In this document: piece by piece, positions 1-8,242 of the stretch
Position numbering within the stretch: the first letter of the stretch is position 1
Layout: each line of letters opens with the position of its first letter
Made by a program: the position numbers and the translations under genes
Source of the DNA: Prevotella sp. UBA1104
GTDB lineage: Bacteria > Bacteroidota > Bacteroidia > Bacteroidales > Bacteroidaceae
Length of the DNA stretch: 40,730 nt
Reading direction: 5' to 3'
Assembly (NCBI GenBank): GCA_002314055.1
Contig: DCBP01000129.1
Span: forward strand, 1-40,730
Notes under the pieces: generated by a model
The model's input: the letters and a program-made list of their open reading frames with translations, nothing else
Database searches by the model: none
What the model was told of the DNA's origin: nothing

Positions 1-570
1 CCGAACAACCGAACAGTTAGAAAAAGAGGGTTGTATGCGCCCTTGCTCTCTGTATTATGTATATAACTAATTAATAATCAATAAGTTATATAATAGAAAG
101 TGGAATGGAAAGAAGCGTATACCCTACTTTAAATTTTAACTGTTCGCTGTTCGCTGTTCGGAAAACAAGAAAATAAATTTTTAAATTAACCATCTAAATC
201 ATTAAATAACAAAGACTTATGGTATTCCCAGCAGGACAGCACCCAAGATGCCAAGCCCGGTAAAGGCACAAATTCCATCAAATTCATCCTCTCAAAGGCG
301 TCAAAAGACATGCACAAACCGCTTGTTCCAATGTGTATTCCAGCTCTTACGACACACTTATCAGAAATTTGCTTCACCAATTCGGACAACAAAAAACTGC
401 GGTTTCTGCTGACAAATGTGGCATTTGGTAGGACCTTTGGGCATTGGAAGGGACGTAGCTGATGGTATTTCGTTATAGAGTAACAAAACTGGGAAACGAA
501 TAATTCCACACATAAAAACAAATCTAATCAAAATGATAAAAAATAGAAGATAAGATTTTGCGGAATCAAC
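1..570. other. Spacer upstream of galE, no recognised gene
   Basis: I recognise no gene here. One open frame on the minus strand (186-521, 111 codons) has no family resemblance I can name and no promoter I can see, so I do not call it. The left part holds short repeats: CTGTTCG three times in tandem (140-160) and, in opposite orientation, two CCGAAC motifs (1-15). CGAACAGTTA at 10-19 is the exact reverse complement of TAACTGTTCG at 137-146, so the two ends could pair across about 117 bases. The window edge cuts this region, so the structure may continue outside. Confidence 0.5.
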
Positions 571-587
571 AATAATGTATAACTTTG
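557..587 (+). promoter_or_regulatory. Bacteroidetes promoter for galE
   Basis: TTTG at 557-560 is followed after 19 bases by TAACTTTG at 580-587, an exact match to the Bacteroidetes -33/-7 consensus. Transcription should start near 591. This decides the galE start: the in-frame ATG at 575 lies inside the promoter, so the ATG at 608 is used. Confidence 0.8.
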
Positions 588-607
588 CATTGTCTAACTT
601 ATTTATT

Positions 608-1648
608 ATGAAAGAAACTATTCTTGTAACCGGAGGTACGGGCTTTATTGGCTCACACACTGCGGTAGAACTGATTGAGAACGGATACAATGTTGTTATT
701 GTCGATAATCTGTCGAACTCTTCGGAGGAGTCGATATCAGGTATCGAGAAGATAACAGGTGTGCGTCCGGCATTTGAGAAAGTTGATTGCTGCGACTTGA
801 AAGCAATGGACAATGTCTTCGGAAAATATCCGGACATCGTAGGCATCATTCATTTCGCTGCAAGCAAGGCGGTAGGCGAGAGTGTGCAGAAACCGTTGCT
901 TTATTACCGCAACAACATTACGAGTCTGCTTAACCTCCTTGAGCTTATGCCAAAGCACGGGGTAAAAGGCATTATATTCTCGTCAAGTTGCACGGTGTAC
1001 GGACAGCCTACGGCTGAGAACCTTCCTGTTACGGAAAAGGCTCCGATGCAGAAAGCACTCAGCCCTTATGGAAACACGAAACAGGTAAATGAGGAGATAA
1101 TACAGGATTATATACACAGCGGTGCTCCGGTGAAGTCGATTATACTGAGATATTTCAATCCGATAGGTTCTCATCCTTCGGCTCTGATCGGAGAGTTGCC
1201 AAATGGCGTGCCGATGAATCTGATACCGTTTGTTACCCAGACGGCAATCGGAATCCGCAAGGAACTCAAAATCTTCGGTAACGACTACAACACTCCGGAT
1301 GGTACTTGTATACGCGACTATATCGATATTATGGATTTGGCAAAGGCACATGTAAAGGCGATGGAGCGCATTCTGCATACTGCCGATACGGATTCCGTTG
1401 AGATATTCAATATCGGAACAGGTAAAGGCTTGAGCACTCTGCAGATTGTGGAAGGCTTCGAGAAAGCTACAGGTGTAAAGCTGAACTGGAAGTTTGCCCC
1501 ACGTCGTGAGGGCGATATAGAGAAGGTTTGGGCTGACCCTACAAAGGCAAACGAGGTTCTCGGCTGGAAAGCCCAGGTTCCTATCGAGGATACCTTGCGC
1601 TCAGCTTGGAAGTGGCAGCAGAAACTTCGTGCTGACGGAATACAGTAG
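608..1648 (+). CDS. galE: UDP-glucose 4-epimerase
   Basis: This cytoplasmic NAD-dependent enzyme interconverts UDP-glucose and UDP-galactose (Leloir pathway), supplying galactose units for surface polysaccharides. The protein has 346 residues, normal for the family. The N-terminal Rossmann motif GGTGFIG is at residues 9-15. The catalytic region has a Ser-rich strand (SSSCTVYG) followed by the short-chain dehydrogenase YxxxK pair in SPYGNTKQ. The substrate-binding half carries RYFNPIG and a DGTCIRDYIDI segment typical of bacterial GalE. The start at 608 is chosen because the earlier ATG (575) overlaps the promoter. The gene has its own promoter and is followed by a hairpin at 1718-1752, so it is probably not part of the men operon downstream. 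Confidence 0.95.
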   Translation: MKETILVTGGTGFIGSHTAVELIENGYNVVIVDNLSNSSEESISGIEKITGVRPAFEKVDCCDLKAMDNVFGKYPDIVGIIHFAASKAVGESVQKPLLYYRNNITSLLNLLELMPKHGVKGIIFSSSCTVYGQPTAENLPVTEKAPMQKALSPYGNTKQVNEEIIQDYIHSGAPVKSIILRYFNPIGSHPSALIGELPNGVPMNLIPFVTQTAIGIRKELKIFGNDYNTPDGTCIRDYIDIMDLAKAHVKAMERILHTADTDSVEIFNIGTGKGLSTLQIVEGFEKATGVKLNWKFAPRREGDIEKVWADPTKANEVLGWKAQVPIEDTLRSAWKWQQKLRADGIQ

Positions 1649-1676
1649 GAAAATAAAGATTTAAGATTTGTTGAAT

Positions 1677-1703
1677 ACGTGCCATTATGGCATGTTATAT
1701 TTG
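1677..1703 (+). promoter_or_regulatory. Candidate men promoter with abutting dyad operator
   Basis: TATATTTG at 1696-1703 matches the -7 consensus TAnnTTTG. Immediately upstream, 1677-1695 form an inverted repeat of ACGTGCCAT and ATGGCATGT around one T (9-base arms, one G-T wobble). This is where a repressor could block polymerase. No well-spaced -33 TTTG is present (TTTG at 1667 is 25 bases away), which fits a weak or activator-dependent promoter. This is inference from pattern only. Confidence 0.5.
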
Positions 1704-1717
1704 TGTTTGTGTTGTTA

Positions 1718-1752
1718 TTATCCTCCGATGTGATATCGGGGGATAATTTTTT
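1718..1752 (+). terminator. Strong intrinsic terminator in galE-men spacer
   Basis: A 12-base-pair stem (1718-1729 with 1735-1746, one T-G wobble), a 5-base loop and six T residues (1747-1752) form a textbook Rho-independent terminator. It lies downstream of galE but also downstream of the TATATTTG box at 1696. It is therefore either the galE terminator or a leader attenuator for the men genes. Confidence 0.85.
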
Positions 1753-1786
1753 AAAAATATTCTTCCATGAAATAAAAAGCAGAAAT

Positions 1787-2206
1787 ATGAATGTAGACAA
1801 GATAAAAGAAATAATAGAGAAGAAGCCGAATCTTTCGACAGCGTTAGGAATGGAGTTTATATCAACCCCCGACGACGATATGTGTATGGCAAGGATGAAG
1901 GTTGACGAAAGAAACAGACAGCCGTTTGGATTCCTGAGCGGCGGTGCTTCGCTTGCCCTTGCTGAAAATCTTGCCGGTGTAGGGTCTACGGCACTTTGTC
2001 CAGGGAAGATATGTGTGGGCATAAGTGTCAGCGGAGACCATGTAAAGGCGGTAGAGGAGGGAGATACCGTTACGGCACTTGCACATCTCGTGAGCAAAGG
2101 GCGGAAACTGCACGTATGGGACGTGCAAATCAACAATTCGAACGGAGAGCTTATTTCTACCGTACATGTAACGAATTATATTATAACACCAAAAACAAAA
2201 GCTTGA
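1787..2206 (+). CDS. menI: Hotdog-fold thioesterase, probable DHNA-CoA hydrolase
   Basis: The protein is a 139-residue single hotdog domain of the PaaI/YdiI type. The family signature QPFGFLSGGASLALAEN is at residues 45-61. Glu60 sits where the YdiI/MenI family has its catalytic glutamate, while the His common before the GG pair is Ser here. Lying first in the men cluster, six bases before menF, it most likely hydrolyses 1,4-dihydroxy-2-naphthoyl-CoA to DHNA, the step after MenB. The frame is open upstream to a GTG at 1679, but that stretch contains the terminator hairpin, so the ATG at 1787 is chosen. Other acyl-CoA substrates (PaaI-like proofreading) cannot be excluded, but context favours MenI. 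Confidence 0.8.
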   Translation: MNVDKIKEIIEKKPNLSTALGMEFISTPDDDMCMARMKVDERNRQPFGFLSGGASLALAENLAGVGSTALCPGKICVGISVSGDHVKAVEEGDTVTALAHLVSKGRKLHVWDVQINNSNGELISTVHVTNYIITPKTKA

Positions 2207-2212
2207 CATTTA

Positions 2213-3235
2213 ATGAAACGCGATTATGCCCTGTTTCGCTATCCTGGCGGAAAAGAGGACTGTTACCTTGTAGAGTCTGATACTTGCAAAACGGTCTTGA
2301 CTGACAGCATTGAGAAACTTGCCGGAATGGCAGGATTCGTATTTGCACCTTTTAAAAGCTCAAGCTCTTTACCGCTGCTGTTTCTTCCCGGAGAAAAGAA
2401 ACGTATAGAAAATATCCTGGAGATGGCAGATATAAACATTCATAAAGTAAAATCCACAGATGGAAACAGAAAGCAATATACCGAAGACTACAAAGCTTTT
2501 CATGACGCAATACTGAAGGGAAAGGTTAATAAGGCAGTCTTGGCAAGAAGTTGCGTGCTTGAAATTGATGATACGCAAGACCTTTCTTCGCTTTTCAGAA
2601 AGGCATGTCTCTTGTATCCAGATTCTTTTGTAGCACTGATAGATACTGCTGCATCCGGAGCGTGGCTGATGGCAACACCAGAGGTACTGCTTGAGAAAAC
2701 CGGGGAACTGTGGCATACTATGGCACTTGCCGGTACAATGACTGAACAGGAGACTGAAAAGAACAACTGGAGCGAAAAGAATATGACGGAGCAACGCTAT
2801 GTGGCTTTATATATAAAGGAAATGCTTGGCGGCTTTGCTGACGGGATTTCGGAGGTGGGACCACTTACAGTGAAGGCTGGTTGCGTGTCGCATCTGAGAA
2901 CTGATTTCTTCTTTGACATGAAAGAATGTGCTGCCCCCTGTTCGCTTGTGTCGGCATTGCATCCCACTCCTGCCGTATGTGGACTGCCGAAGGATTCTGC
3001 CTTGGCTCTTATAAGAAACGGCGAGCATCTTGAAAGAAAATATTACAGTGGCTTTAGCGGCTTCATGGGAGATGATGAATTCCGACTGTATGTTACTCTG
3101 CGCTGCATGAACATTAGAGGAAACAAAGCGGAACTTTTTGCCGGAGGAGGAATAATGGCAGACAGCAGGGAAGAGGACGAATGGAAAGAGACGCAGCGCA
3201 AGATGAATGCCATGCGGAATGTGCTTGGAGTTTGA
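2213..3235 (+). CDS. menF: Isochorismate synthase
   Basis: A chorismate-binding enzyme that isomerises chorismate to isochorismate with Mg2+, the first committed step of menaquinone synthesis. The 340 residues are shorter than E. coli MenF (about 430), with the loss in the N-terminal part. Visible family elements are KVNKAVLARS (104-113, the base region), ATPEVLLEK (154-162), ALAGT (171-175), HLRTDF (227-232), LHPTPAVCGLPK (249-260), YYSGFSGF (277-284) and AGGGIMADS (310-318). The order matches chorismate-binding proteins (MenF/EntC/TrpE superfamily). Position between menI and menD decides MenF over anthranilate or aminodeoxychorismate synthase. Confidence 0.92.
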   Translation: MKRDYALFRYPGGKEDCYLVESDTCKTVLTDSIEKLAGMAGFVFAPFKSSSSLPLLFLPGEKKRIENILEMADINIHKVKSTDGNRKQYTEDYKAFHDAILKGKVNKAVLARSCVLEIDDTQDLSSLFRKACLLYPDSFVALIDTAASGAWLMATPEVLLEKTGELWHTMALAGTMTEQETEKNNWSEKNMTEQRYVALYIKEMLGGFADGISEVGPLTVKAGCVSHLRTDFFFDMKECAAPCSLVSALHPTPAVCGLPKDSALALIRNGEHLERKYYSGFSGFMGDDEFRLYVTLRCMNIRGNKAELFAGGGIMADSREEDEWKETQRKMNAMRNVLGV

Positions 3236-3274
3236 AAAAACATTGTTGAATCTACTAAATACGACGAATAGAAT

Positions 3275-4933
3275 ATGTATAGCGACAAGACAATCGTTAA
3301 TCTGATAACTTCGCTGCTCGTGGCGAAAGGGGTAAGACGGGCTGTGGTTTGCCCAGGGTCAAGGAATATACCGCTTGTCAACGATTTTATGGAATGTCCG
3401 GATATTGCCTGTACGGCGGTTACTGATGAGCGCAGCGCTGCATTTTATGCACTTGGCATGTCTCTTGCCACGAGAAAACCGGTTGTGGTATGTGTTACTT
3501 CCGGCTCGGCTTTACTTAATACTGCCCCGGCAGTTGCCGAAGCGTATTACAGACATGTGCCGCTTATCGTTGTTTCGGCTGACCGCCAAAAGGAATGGAT
3601 AGACCGTAATGACGGACAGACGATACGTCAGGATGGTGCATTGGCTAATGTCGTGAGAGAACAGACGAGTGTTTCTGAAATCACTGCCGATGACAGTCTC
3701 GGGATTGATTTGTCGACATTGCTCCTCAATATGACTCTGAACGCTGCTGTAAGCGGAGCAAAGGGTCCGGTTCATGTGAATGTCCATCTAAAGGAACCGC
3801 TTTCCGGATTTAATGCAGATACTCTGCCCGAGGCAAGAAATATTTTAACTACGGCTTCTGATCTGACGCAAGCAGGAGTGGGAACATTGGCGGAACAGGC
3901 GATAAGGCGTTTTATTTCCTCAGAGATGGGGATGATAGTAATAGGACAGATGAGGGAAGCTGATTCTGAATTGGATGCGATTGTTCGTGAACTCCAGAAA
4001 TATTATGTCGTCGTGGCAGAGCCTTTGGCAACAGCCGCTGCACGTCCGTTCGACAATGCCTTGTCTGAATGTACGGATGACTTGAAACGGTTGCCGGTAA
4101 ACTTCCTTTTATCCATGGGCGGTACGCTGGTCAGCAAGAATCTGAGAAACCTGTTGCGCTCTCTTACGGTGGGTGACCATTGGGAAGTGAACGAGGACGG
4201 TAGACCGCACGATATGTTCGGATGTCAGACAGGTGTAGTATGGTGTGGAGCGAAAGCTTTCCTTAGGGCTCTTCTTGACTTGACGCTTGAAAATGGGCGT
4301 AAGCTTACTCCTGCAGACAATGCCTTGAGAGACAAATGGTATGGAATGATGGAACGGGCAGAGGAGACAGTCGGGGAAAGCGGACAAGATTACCCGTTAA
4401 AGACTGAAGAATTTTCAGAGAAAGAGGCTGTACGGCTTTTTGAACTGTCGCTTGAAGACATGGAGTATGATTTTCATGTTCATTATGCAAACAGTATGGA
4501 GGTAAGGCTCGGATGCATGTATGCCGAACATTTTATATGGTGCAACCGTGGAGTAAACGGAATAGAAGGTAGTGTTTCCACGGCTGCCGGTTTTTCTCTT
4601 GCAACAGACGATATGGTATTTTGCGTTACAGGCGACTTGAGTTTCTTCTACGACCAGAATTCGCTGTGGAACTCGTCTCTGAAAGGAAATCTTAGAGTAT
4701 TGTTGCTGAACAATGGCGGGGGCGCCATCTTCAGTAAATTGAAAGGACTTGATGTAGAGGCTGATGAGTTTAATGCAATATCTGGAAGGCATAACGCCAA
4801 TGCGCGCGGTATATGTGAGCAGAATGACATTGGCTATTTGCAGGCAAGATCTTTAAGGGAATACAGAATTGCTCTCGTAAGACTGCTTACGGAGCAGACA
4901 AAGAGACCGATGGTTCTTGAGACTATATTTTAG
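3275..4933 (+). CDS. menD: 2-succinyl-5-enolpyruvyl-6-hydroxy-3-cyclohexene-1-carboxylate synthase
   Basis: A thiamine-diphosphate enzyme joining 2-oxoglutarate (with decarboxylation) to isochorismate to give SEPHCHC. It has 552 residues, normal for MenD. CPGSRN (26-31) is the MenD isochorismate-binding signature. TDERSAAFYALG (50-61) carries Glu52, the residue that activates the thiamine aminopyrimidine. The C-terminal ThDP motif reads GDLSFFYDQNSLWN, followed by a Gly-rich loop (NNGGGAIFSKL). The gene starts 39 bases after menF, with no terminator between. Confidence 0.96.
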   Translation: MYSDKTIVNLITSLLVAKGVRRAVVCPGSRNIPLVNDFMECPDIACTAVTDERSAAFYALGMSLATRKPVVVCVTSGSALLNTAPAVAEAYYRHVPLIVVSADRQKEWIDRNDGQTIRQDGALANVVREQTSVSEITADDSLGIDLSTLLLNMTLNAAVSGAKGPVHVNVHLKEPLSGFNADTLPEARNILTTASDLTQAGVGTLAEQAIRRFISSEMGMIVIGQMREADSELDAIVRELQKYYVVVAEPLATAAARPFDNALSECTDDLKRLPVNFLLSMGGTLVSKNLRNLLRSLTVGDHWEVNEDGRPHDMFGCQTGVVWCGAKAFLRALLDLTLENGRKLTPADNALRDKWYGMMERAEETVGESGQDYPLKTEEFSEKEAVRLFELSLEDMEYDFHVHYANSMEVRLGCMYAEHFIWCNRGVNGIEGSVSTAAGFSLATDDMVFCVTGDLSFFYDQNSLWNSSLKGNLRVLLLNNGGGAIFSKLKGLDVEADEFNAISGRHNANARGICEQNDIGYLQARSLREYRIALVRLLTEQTKRPMVLETIF

Positions 4934-4992
4934 GTTCCGTTTATGTTCTTTTTAAATTATCCTATTGTGATTATAAATTAATAAATAAAAAT

Positions 4993-5814
4993 ATGAGAAA
5001 CTGGAAAAATATTGAAGGGTTCAACTTCAAGGAAATATTGTTTGAGGAATGTGATGGCGTGGCAAAGATAACAATCAACCGCCCTCGGTATAGAAATGCT
5101 TTCACCCCGCTTACGACACATGAGATGAGCATTGCGTTTGCCTATTGTCGCGAGGCTCAGAACATCGGGGTCGTAATCCTGACCGGTGCAGGCGACAAGG
5201 CATTTTGTTCTGGTGGAGACATGCATGTGAAGGGACGTGGAGGATATGTCGGAGAAGACGGAGTGCCGAGACTAAATGTACTTGATGTTCAGAAGCAAAT
5301 ACGTTCTTTGCCTAAGCCGGTTATTGCTATGGTAAACGGCTATGCCATTGGAGGAGGACATGTCTTGCATCTTATGTGCGACCTTACTATTGCCAGCGAG
5401 AATGCTATCTTCGGACAGACGGGACCTAAGGTGGGGTCTTTTGATGCCGGTTTCGGCGCTTCATATCTGGCGCGTATCGTGGGACAGAAGAAAGCCAGGG
5501 AAATATGGTTCCTCTGTCGTCAGTATTCGGCTCAGGAGGCTGAGAGAATGGGGATGGTAAACAAGGTAGTGCCGCTTGAAAGACTTGAAGACGAGTGTAT
5601 GGAATGGGCAGAGATAATGATGCAACGCAGTCCGTTGGCTCTCAGAATGATTAAGGCGGGACTTAATGCTGAACTCGATGGACAGGCTGGTATTCAGGAA
5701 CTCGCAGGAGATGCTACCATGTTGTATTATTTCCTTGATGAGGCACAAGAGGGAGGCAAGGCATTCCTGGAAAAAAGGAAACCGGATTTCTCTAAATATC
5801 CAAAGTTGCCTTGA
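4993..5814 (+). CDS. menB: 1,4-dihydroxy-2-naphthoyl-CoA synthase
   Basis: A crotonase-fold enzyme that cyclises o-succinylbenzoyl-CoA to DHNA-CoA. It has 273 residues, the usual size. CSGGDMHVKG (72-81) is the first oxyanion-hole segment and NGYAIGGGH the second. FGQTGPKVGSFDAGFG is the MenB-specific active-site stretch, including the Asp that distinguishes MenB from general enoyl-CoA hydratases. The typical C-terminus (FLEKRKPDFSKYP) is present. It lies 59 bases after menD in an AT-rich spacer without a terminator. Confidence 0.96.
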   Translation: MRNWKNIEGFNFKEILFEECDGVAKITINRPRYRNAFTPLTTHEMSIAFAYCREAQNIGVVILTGAGDKAFCSGGDMHVKGRGGYVGEDGVPRLNVLDVQKQIRSLPKPVIAMVNGYAIGGGHVLHLMCDLTIASENAIFGQTGPKVGSFDAGFGASYLARIVGQKKAREIWFLCRQYSAQEAERMGMVNKVVPLERLEDECMEWAEIMMQRSPLALRMIKAGLNAELDGQAGIQELAGDATMLYYFLDEAQEGGKAFLEKRKPDFSKYPKLP

Positions 5815-5902
5815 TGAGCTATATTTAGTATAGCCAGTCGGGTTATTAATTACTTATTTATCGAGTATAATGACCAGAAATGCAAACCTTATAGCAATCA
5901 GA

Positions 5903-5937
5903 GGTAACTGCTCCGCCCCCCGGAGTGGGAGGGGATG
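5903..5937 (+). repeat. GC-rich intergenic repeat, solo arm
   Basis: A C-run/G-run palindromic stretch (core CTCCGCCCCCCGGAG) stands out in the AT-rich menB-menC spacer. It shares AACTGCTCCGCCCCC with the right arm of the composite element at 35145-35187 and, less closely, with the reverse complement of its left arm (34901-34943). It looks like a dispersed intergenic repeat. The hairpin it forms in mRNA could modulate menC-menE expression or stability; that is inference. Confidence 0.7.
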
Positions 5938-5965
5938 ATTATAAACCCGAAACTTGAATAAAGTA

Positions 5966-6988
5966 ATGTATAAAACAGAAATTACGAAAAGAACCCTTCA
6001 CTTTAAACAGCCTGCCGGTACGTCGCGTGGTGTTTATACAACGCATGACATTTGGCTTGTCAGTATATCTTCTGATGAAAATCCGGGCAAAGTTGGAGTG
6101 GGAGAGTGTGCTCCCTTGCCAGACTTGAGCTGTGATGCTTTGCCCGATTATGAGTCAAGGTTGCGTGAACTCCTGAATGTTTTTGAGCTTACGGGGCATG
6201 TGGATTATAATCTTATGAAACCGTATCCGTCAATGCTGTTCGGTATTGAGACGGCTGTGCTGAATCTGAAAAACGGTAGCATCCTCTTTGATACGCCGTT
6301 TGCCCATGGCAAGGAGGGTATTCCTATAAACGGACTTGTGTGGATGGGGACTTTTGAGGAAATGAGCAGCAGGCTGGAAAAGAAAATAGAGGAAGGGTTC
6401 AAGTGTGTGAAACTCAAGATTGGAGCCATTGACTTCGAGAGTGAACTCGAATTGGTTAAGTGTATCAGAAGAAGGTTTTCGAAGAATACTATACAATTGC
6501 GCGTTGATGCTAACGGAGGCTTTTCCGTGGAGGAGGCTCCAAAAGTGCTCGACAGACTTGCCCGTCTTGACATACATTCTATAGAGCAGCCTATTAAACA
6601 GAGACAGTGGAAGGATATGGCGGAGATTTGTCGTAATTCCCCGATACCGGTTGCGCTCGATGAGGAATTGATAGGAGTGAATATGGAGGGGATGAAAGAG
6701 GAACTGTTGGACAGAATCCGCCCACAGTATCTTGTATTGAAACCATCTCTTCACGGAGGAATGAAAGGTACGGAAGAATGGGTGAAACTTGCAAGGAAAA
6801 GAAATGTAGGAAGCTGGATTACGAGTGCGCTGGAAGGTAACGTGGGACTTGCTGCTGTAGCACAACTTACTGCTCATACTTATGGAAGCGACATAAAATT
6901 TGCACAAGGACTTGGTACCGGAGGCTTGTATACGGATAACCTTCCGGCAGTTACAGAGATTAGAGGCGACAAATTATGGATGAAATAA
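5966..6988 (+). CDS. menC: o-Succinylbenzoate synthase
   Basis: An enolase-superfamily dehydratase that converts SHCHC to o-succinylbenzoate. The catalytic set is visible: the KxK pair (Lys149/Lys151 in VKLKIG), metal ligands Asp180 (RVDANGG), Glu207 (SIEQP) and Asp232 (ALDEE), and Lys259 (LVLKPS). The reading frame is open from a TTG at 5954. The ATG at 5966 is preferred, giving 340 residues. It follows the GC-rich repeat in the 151-base gap after menB and is one base from menE, so the last two genes are co-translated. Confidence 0.94.
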   Translation: MYKTEITKRTLHFKQPAGTSRGVYTTHDIWLVSISSDENPGKVGVGECAPLPDLSCDALPDYESRLRELLNVFELTGHVDYNLMKPYPSMLFGIETAVLNLKNGSILFDTPFAHGKEGIPINGLVWMGTFEEMSSRLEKKIEEGFKCVKLKIGAIDFESELELVKCIRRRFSKNTIQLRVDANGGFSVEEAPKVLDRLARLDIHSIEQPIKQRQWKDMAEICRNSPIPVALDEELIGVNMEGMKEELLDRIRPQYLVLKPSLHGGMKGTEEWVKLARKRNVGSWITSALEGNVGLAAVAQLTAHTYGSDIKFAQGLGTGGLYTDNLPAVTEIRGDKLWMK

Positions 6989-6989
6989 T

Positions 6990-8072
6990 ATGACACTTTC
7001 GGAGTTTATGAAGGAGTGGAATGACGATACTCCATATATAAAGGTAAAGACAAGCGGTTCTACGGGTAAACCTAAAGAACTGCTTGTTGAAAAAAGCAGG
7101 ATGACGGCAAGTGCAAAGATAACTTGCGACTTCCTTGGCTTGACATCTAATGATACGGCACTCTTATGCTTGCCGCTTGATTATATTGCTGGAAAGATGA
7201 TGGTGGTAAGATGTCTGGAACGTGGAATGAAACTCGTATCTGTAACACCGTCGGCACATCCTCTGAAGGACTTGCAGGAAGTTCCGTCGTTTGCGGCTAT
7301 GGTTCCGATGCAGGTCTATAACAGTATGGAAAATGAAGAAGAGCGGAGTAAGCTGATGAGAATAAGAAATCTTATCATCGGCGGAGGGGCTGTTGATTCG
7401 GAGATGGCAAATAGATTGAGAAGTTTCGGAAATGCCGTTTGGAGTACTTACGGAATGACGGAAACCTTGTCTCATATTGCATTAAGGAAGCTAAGTGGAA
7501 GTGATGCTACGGAATATTATTCTCCATTTGAAGGCGTGGCACTGTCTGCTGCAGACGATGGATGTCTTTGCATTAAAGCTCCAGCTGTGTGTCAAGACAT
7601 GCTGAAGACAAACGATATAGTGGATTTCCATGAAGATGGAAAGAGATTTCGTGTAATAGGGAGAAAAGATAATGTTGTAGACAGTGGTGGCATTAAGATT
7701 CATATTGAAGAGATAGAGCAAGTTTTAAGAAATAAGTTGAATGTAGATTTTGCAATATCGAAGATGCGGGATAAAGAGTATGGGGAAATTGTTGTCCTTC
7801 TTTTAGCTCTGCCGGAATTCTGTCATACTAACGGTAAAAATATTCTTGTCCTGAGCAAGAAAAAACCACATGATGATATAAAATCAATGAAATGTTTAGG
7901 ACTTTTGCCTTCCTCTGTATTATCTAATCTGACTCTTGCTGTATCATCACTTTCTAAATATTGGCAACCCAAGGTTATTTTTGCTGTAGATAAAATTCCA
8001 CATACGGAAACTGGAAAGATTGCAAGGTCGGCTGTAATAAATATGATAGAGAATTTTAATAATGATGTGTAA
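6990..8072 (+). CDS. menE: o-Succinylbenzoate-CoA ligase, compact form
   Basis: An acyl-activating (ANL) enzyme that adenylates o-succinylbenzoate and transfers it to CoA. The phosphate loop TSGSTGKPK is at residues 21-29. STYGMTET is the A5 motif, GRKDNVVDSGG the hinge region, and Lys343 in HTETGKIAR the conserved catalytic lysine. At 360 residues it is about 100 shorter than E. coli or Bacillus MenE: the N-terminal subdomain that normally precedes the phosphate loop is nearly absent. The C-terminal part (about 7720-8072) is more AT-rich than the rest of the cluster. Start is one base after the menC stop. Confidence 0.9.
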   Translation: MTLSEFMKEWNDDTPYIKVKTSGSTGKPKELLVEKSRMTASAKITCDFLGLTSNDTALLCLPLDYIAGKMMVVRCLERGMKLVSVTPSAHPLKDLQEVPSFAAMVPMQVYNSMENEEERSKLMRIRNLIIGGGAVDSEMANRLRSFGNAVWSTYGMTETLSHIALRKLSGSDATEYYSPFEGVALSAADDGCLCIKAPAVCQDMLKTNDIVDFHEDGKRFRVIGRKDNVVDSGGIKIHIEEIEQVLRNKLNVDFAISKMRDKEYGEIVVLLLALPEFCHTNGKNILVLSKKKPHDDIKSMKCLGLLPSSVLSNLTLAVSSLSKYWQPKVIFAVDKIPHTETGKIARSAVINMIENFNNDV

Positions 8073-8161
8073 TAAAGATGGAAAGTGGCTTAAAAACTTA
8101 CTTTTATATAGTAAATATGGAAAAATAATGAAATTTTGTTCGTTAATTTGAAATATTTGTT

Positions 8162-8169
8162 TATCTTTG
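8162..8169 (+). promoter_or_regulatory. Promoter -7 box for gdhA
   Basis: TATCTTTG matches TAnnTTTG and predicts a start near 8173, leaving a leader of about 70 bases. The -33 element is not obvious (TTTG at 8135 is 23 bases upstream). Confidence 0.6.
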
Positions 8170-8242
8170 CACAATCAAAGAATAATGACATCCTATAGAT
8201 ATAGTGTAGGAATAATATTAACAACCAATAAATATAAATTCT

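Noticed and set aside
186..521. 111-codon minus-strand frame before galE
   Set aside because: No promoter, no recognisable motif and odd composition (many Cys, Leu, Ser); not enough to call a gene or pseudogene.
1679..1786. N-terminal extension of the hotdog protein from a GTG start
   Set aside because: The stretch contains the -7 box and a strong terminator, and family members begin near the ATG at 1787.
1318..2136. 272-codon minus-strand frame across galE and menI
   Set aside because: It spans two real genes, the men promoter and the terminator; composition is that of an antisense shadow.
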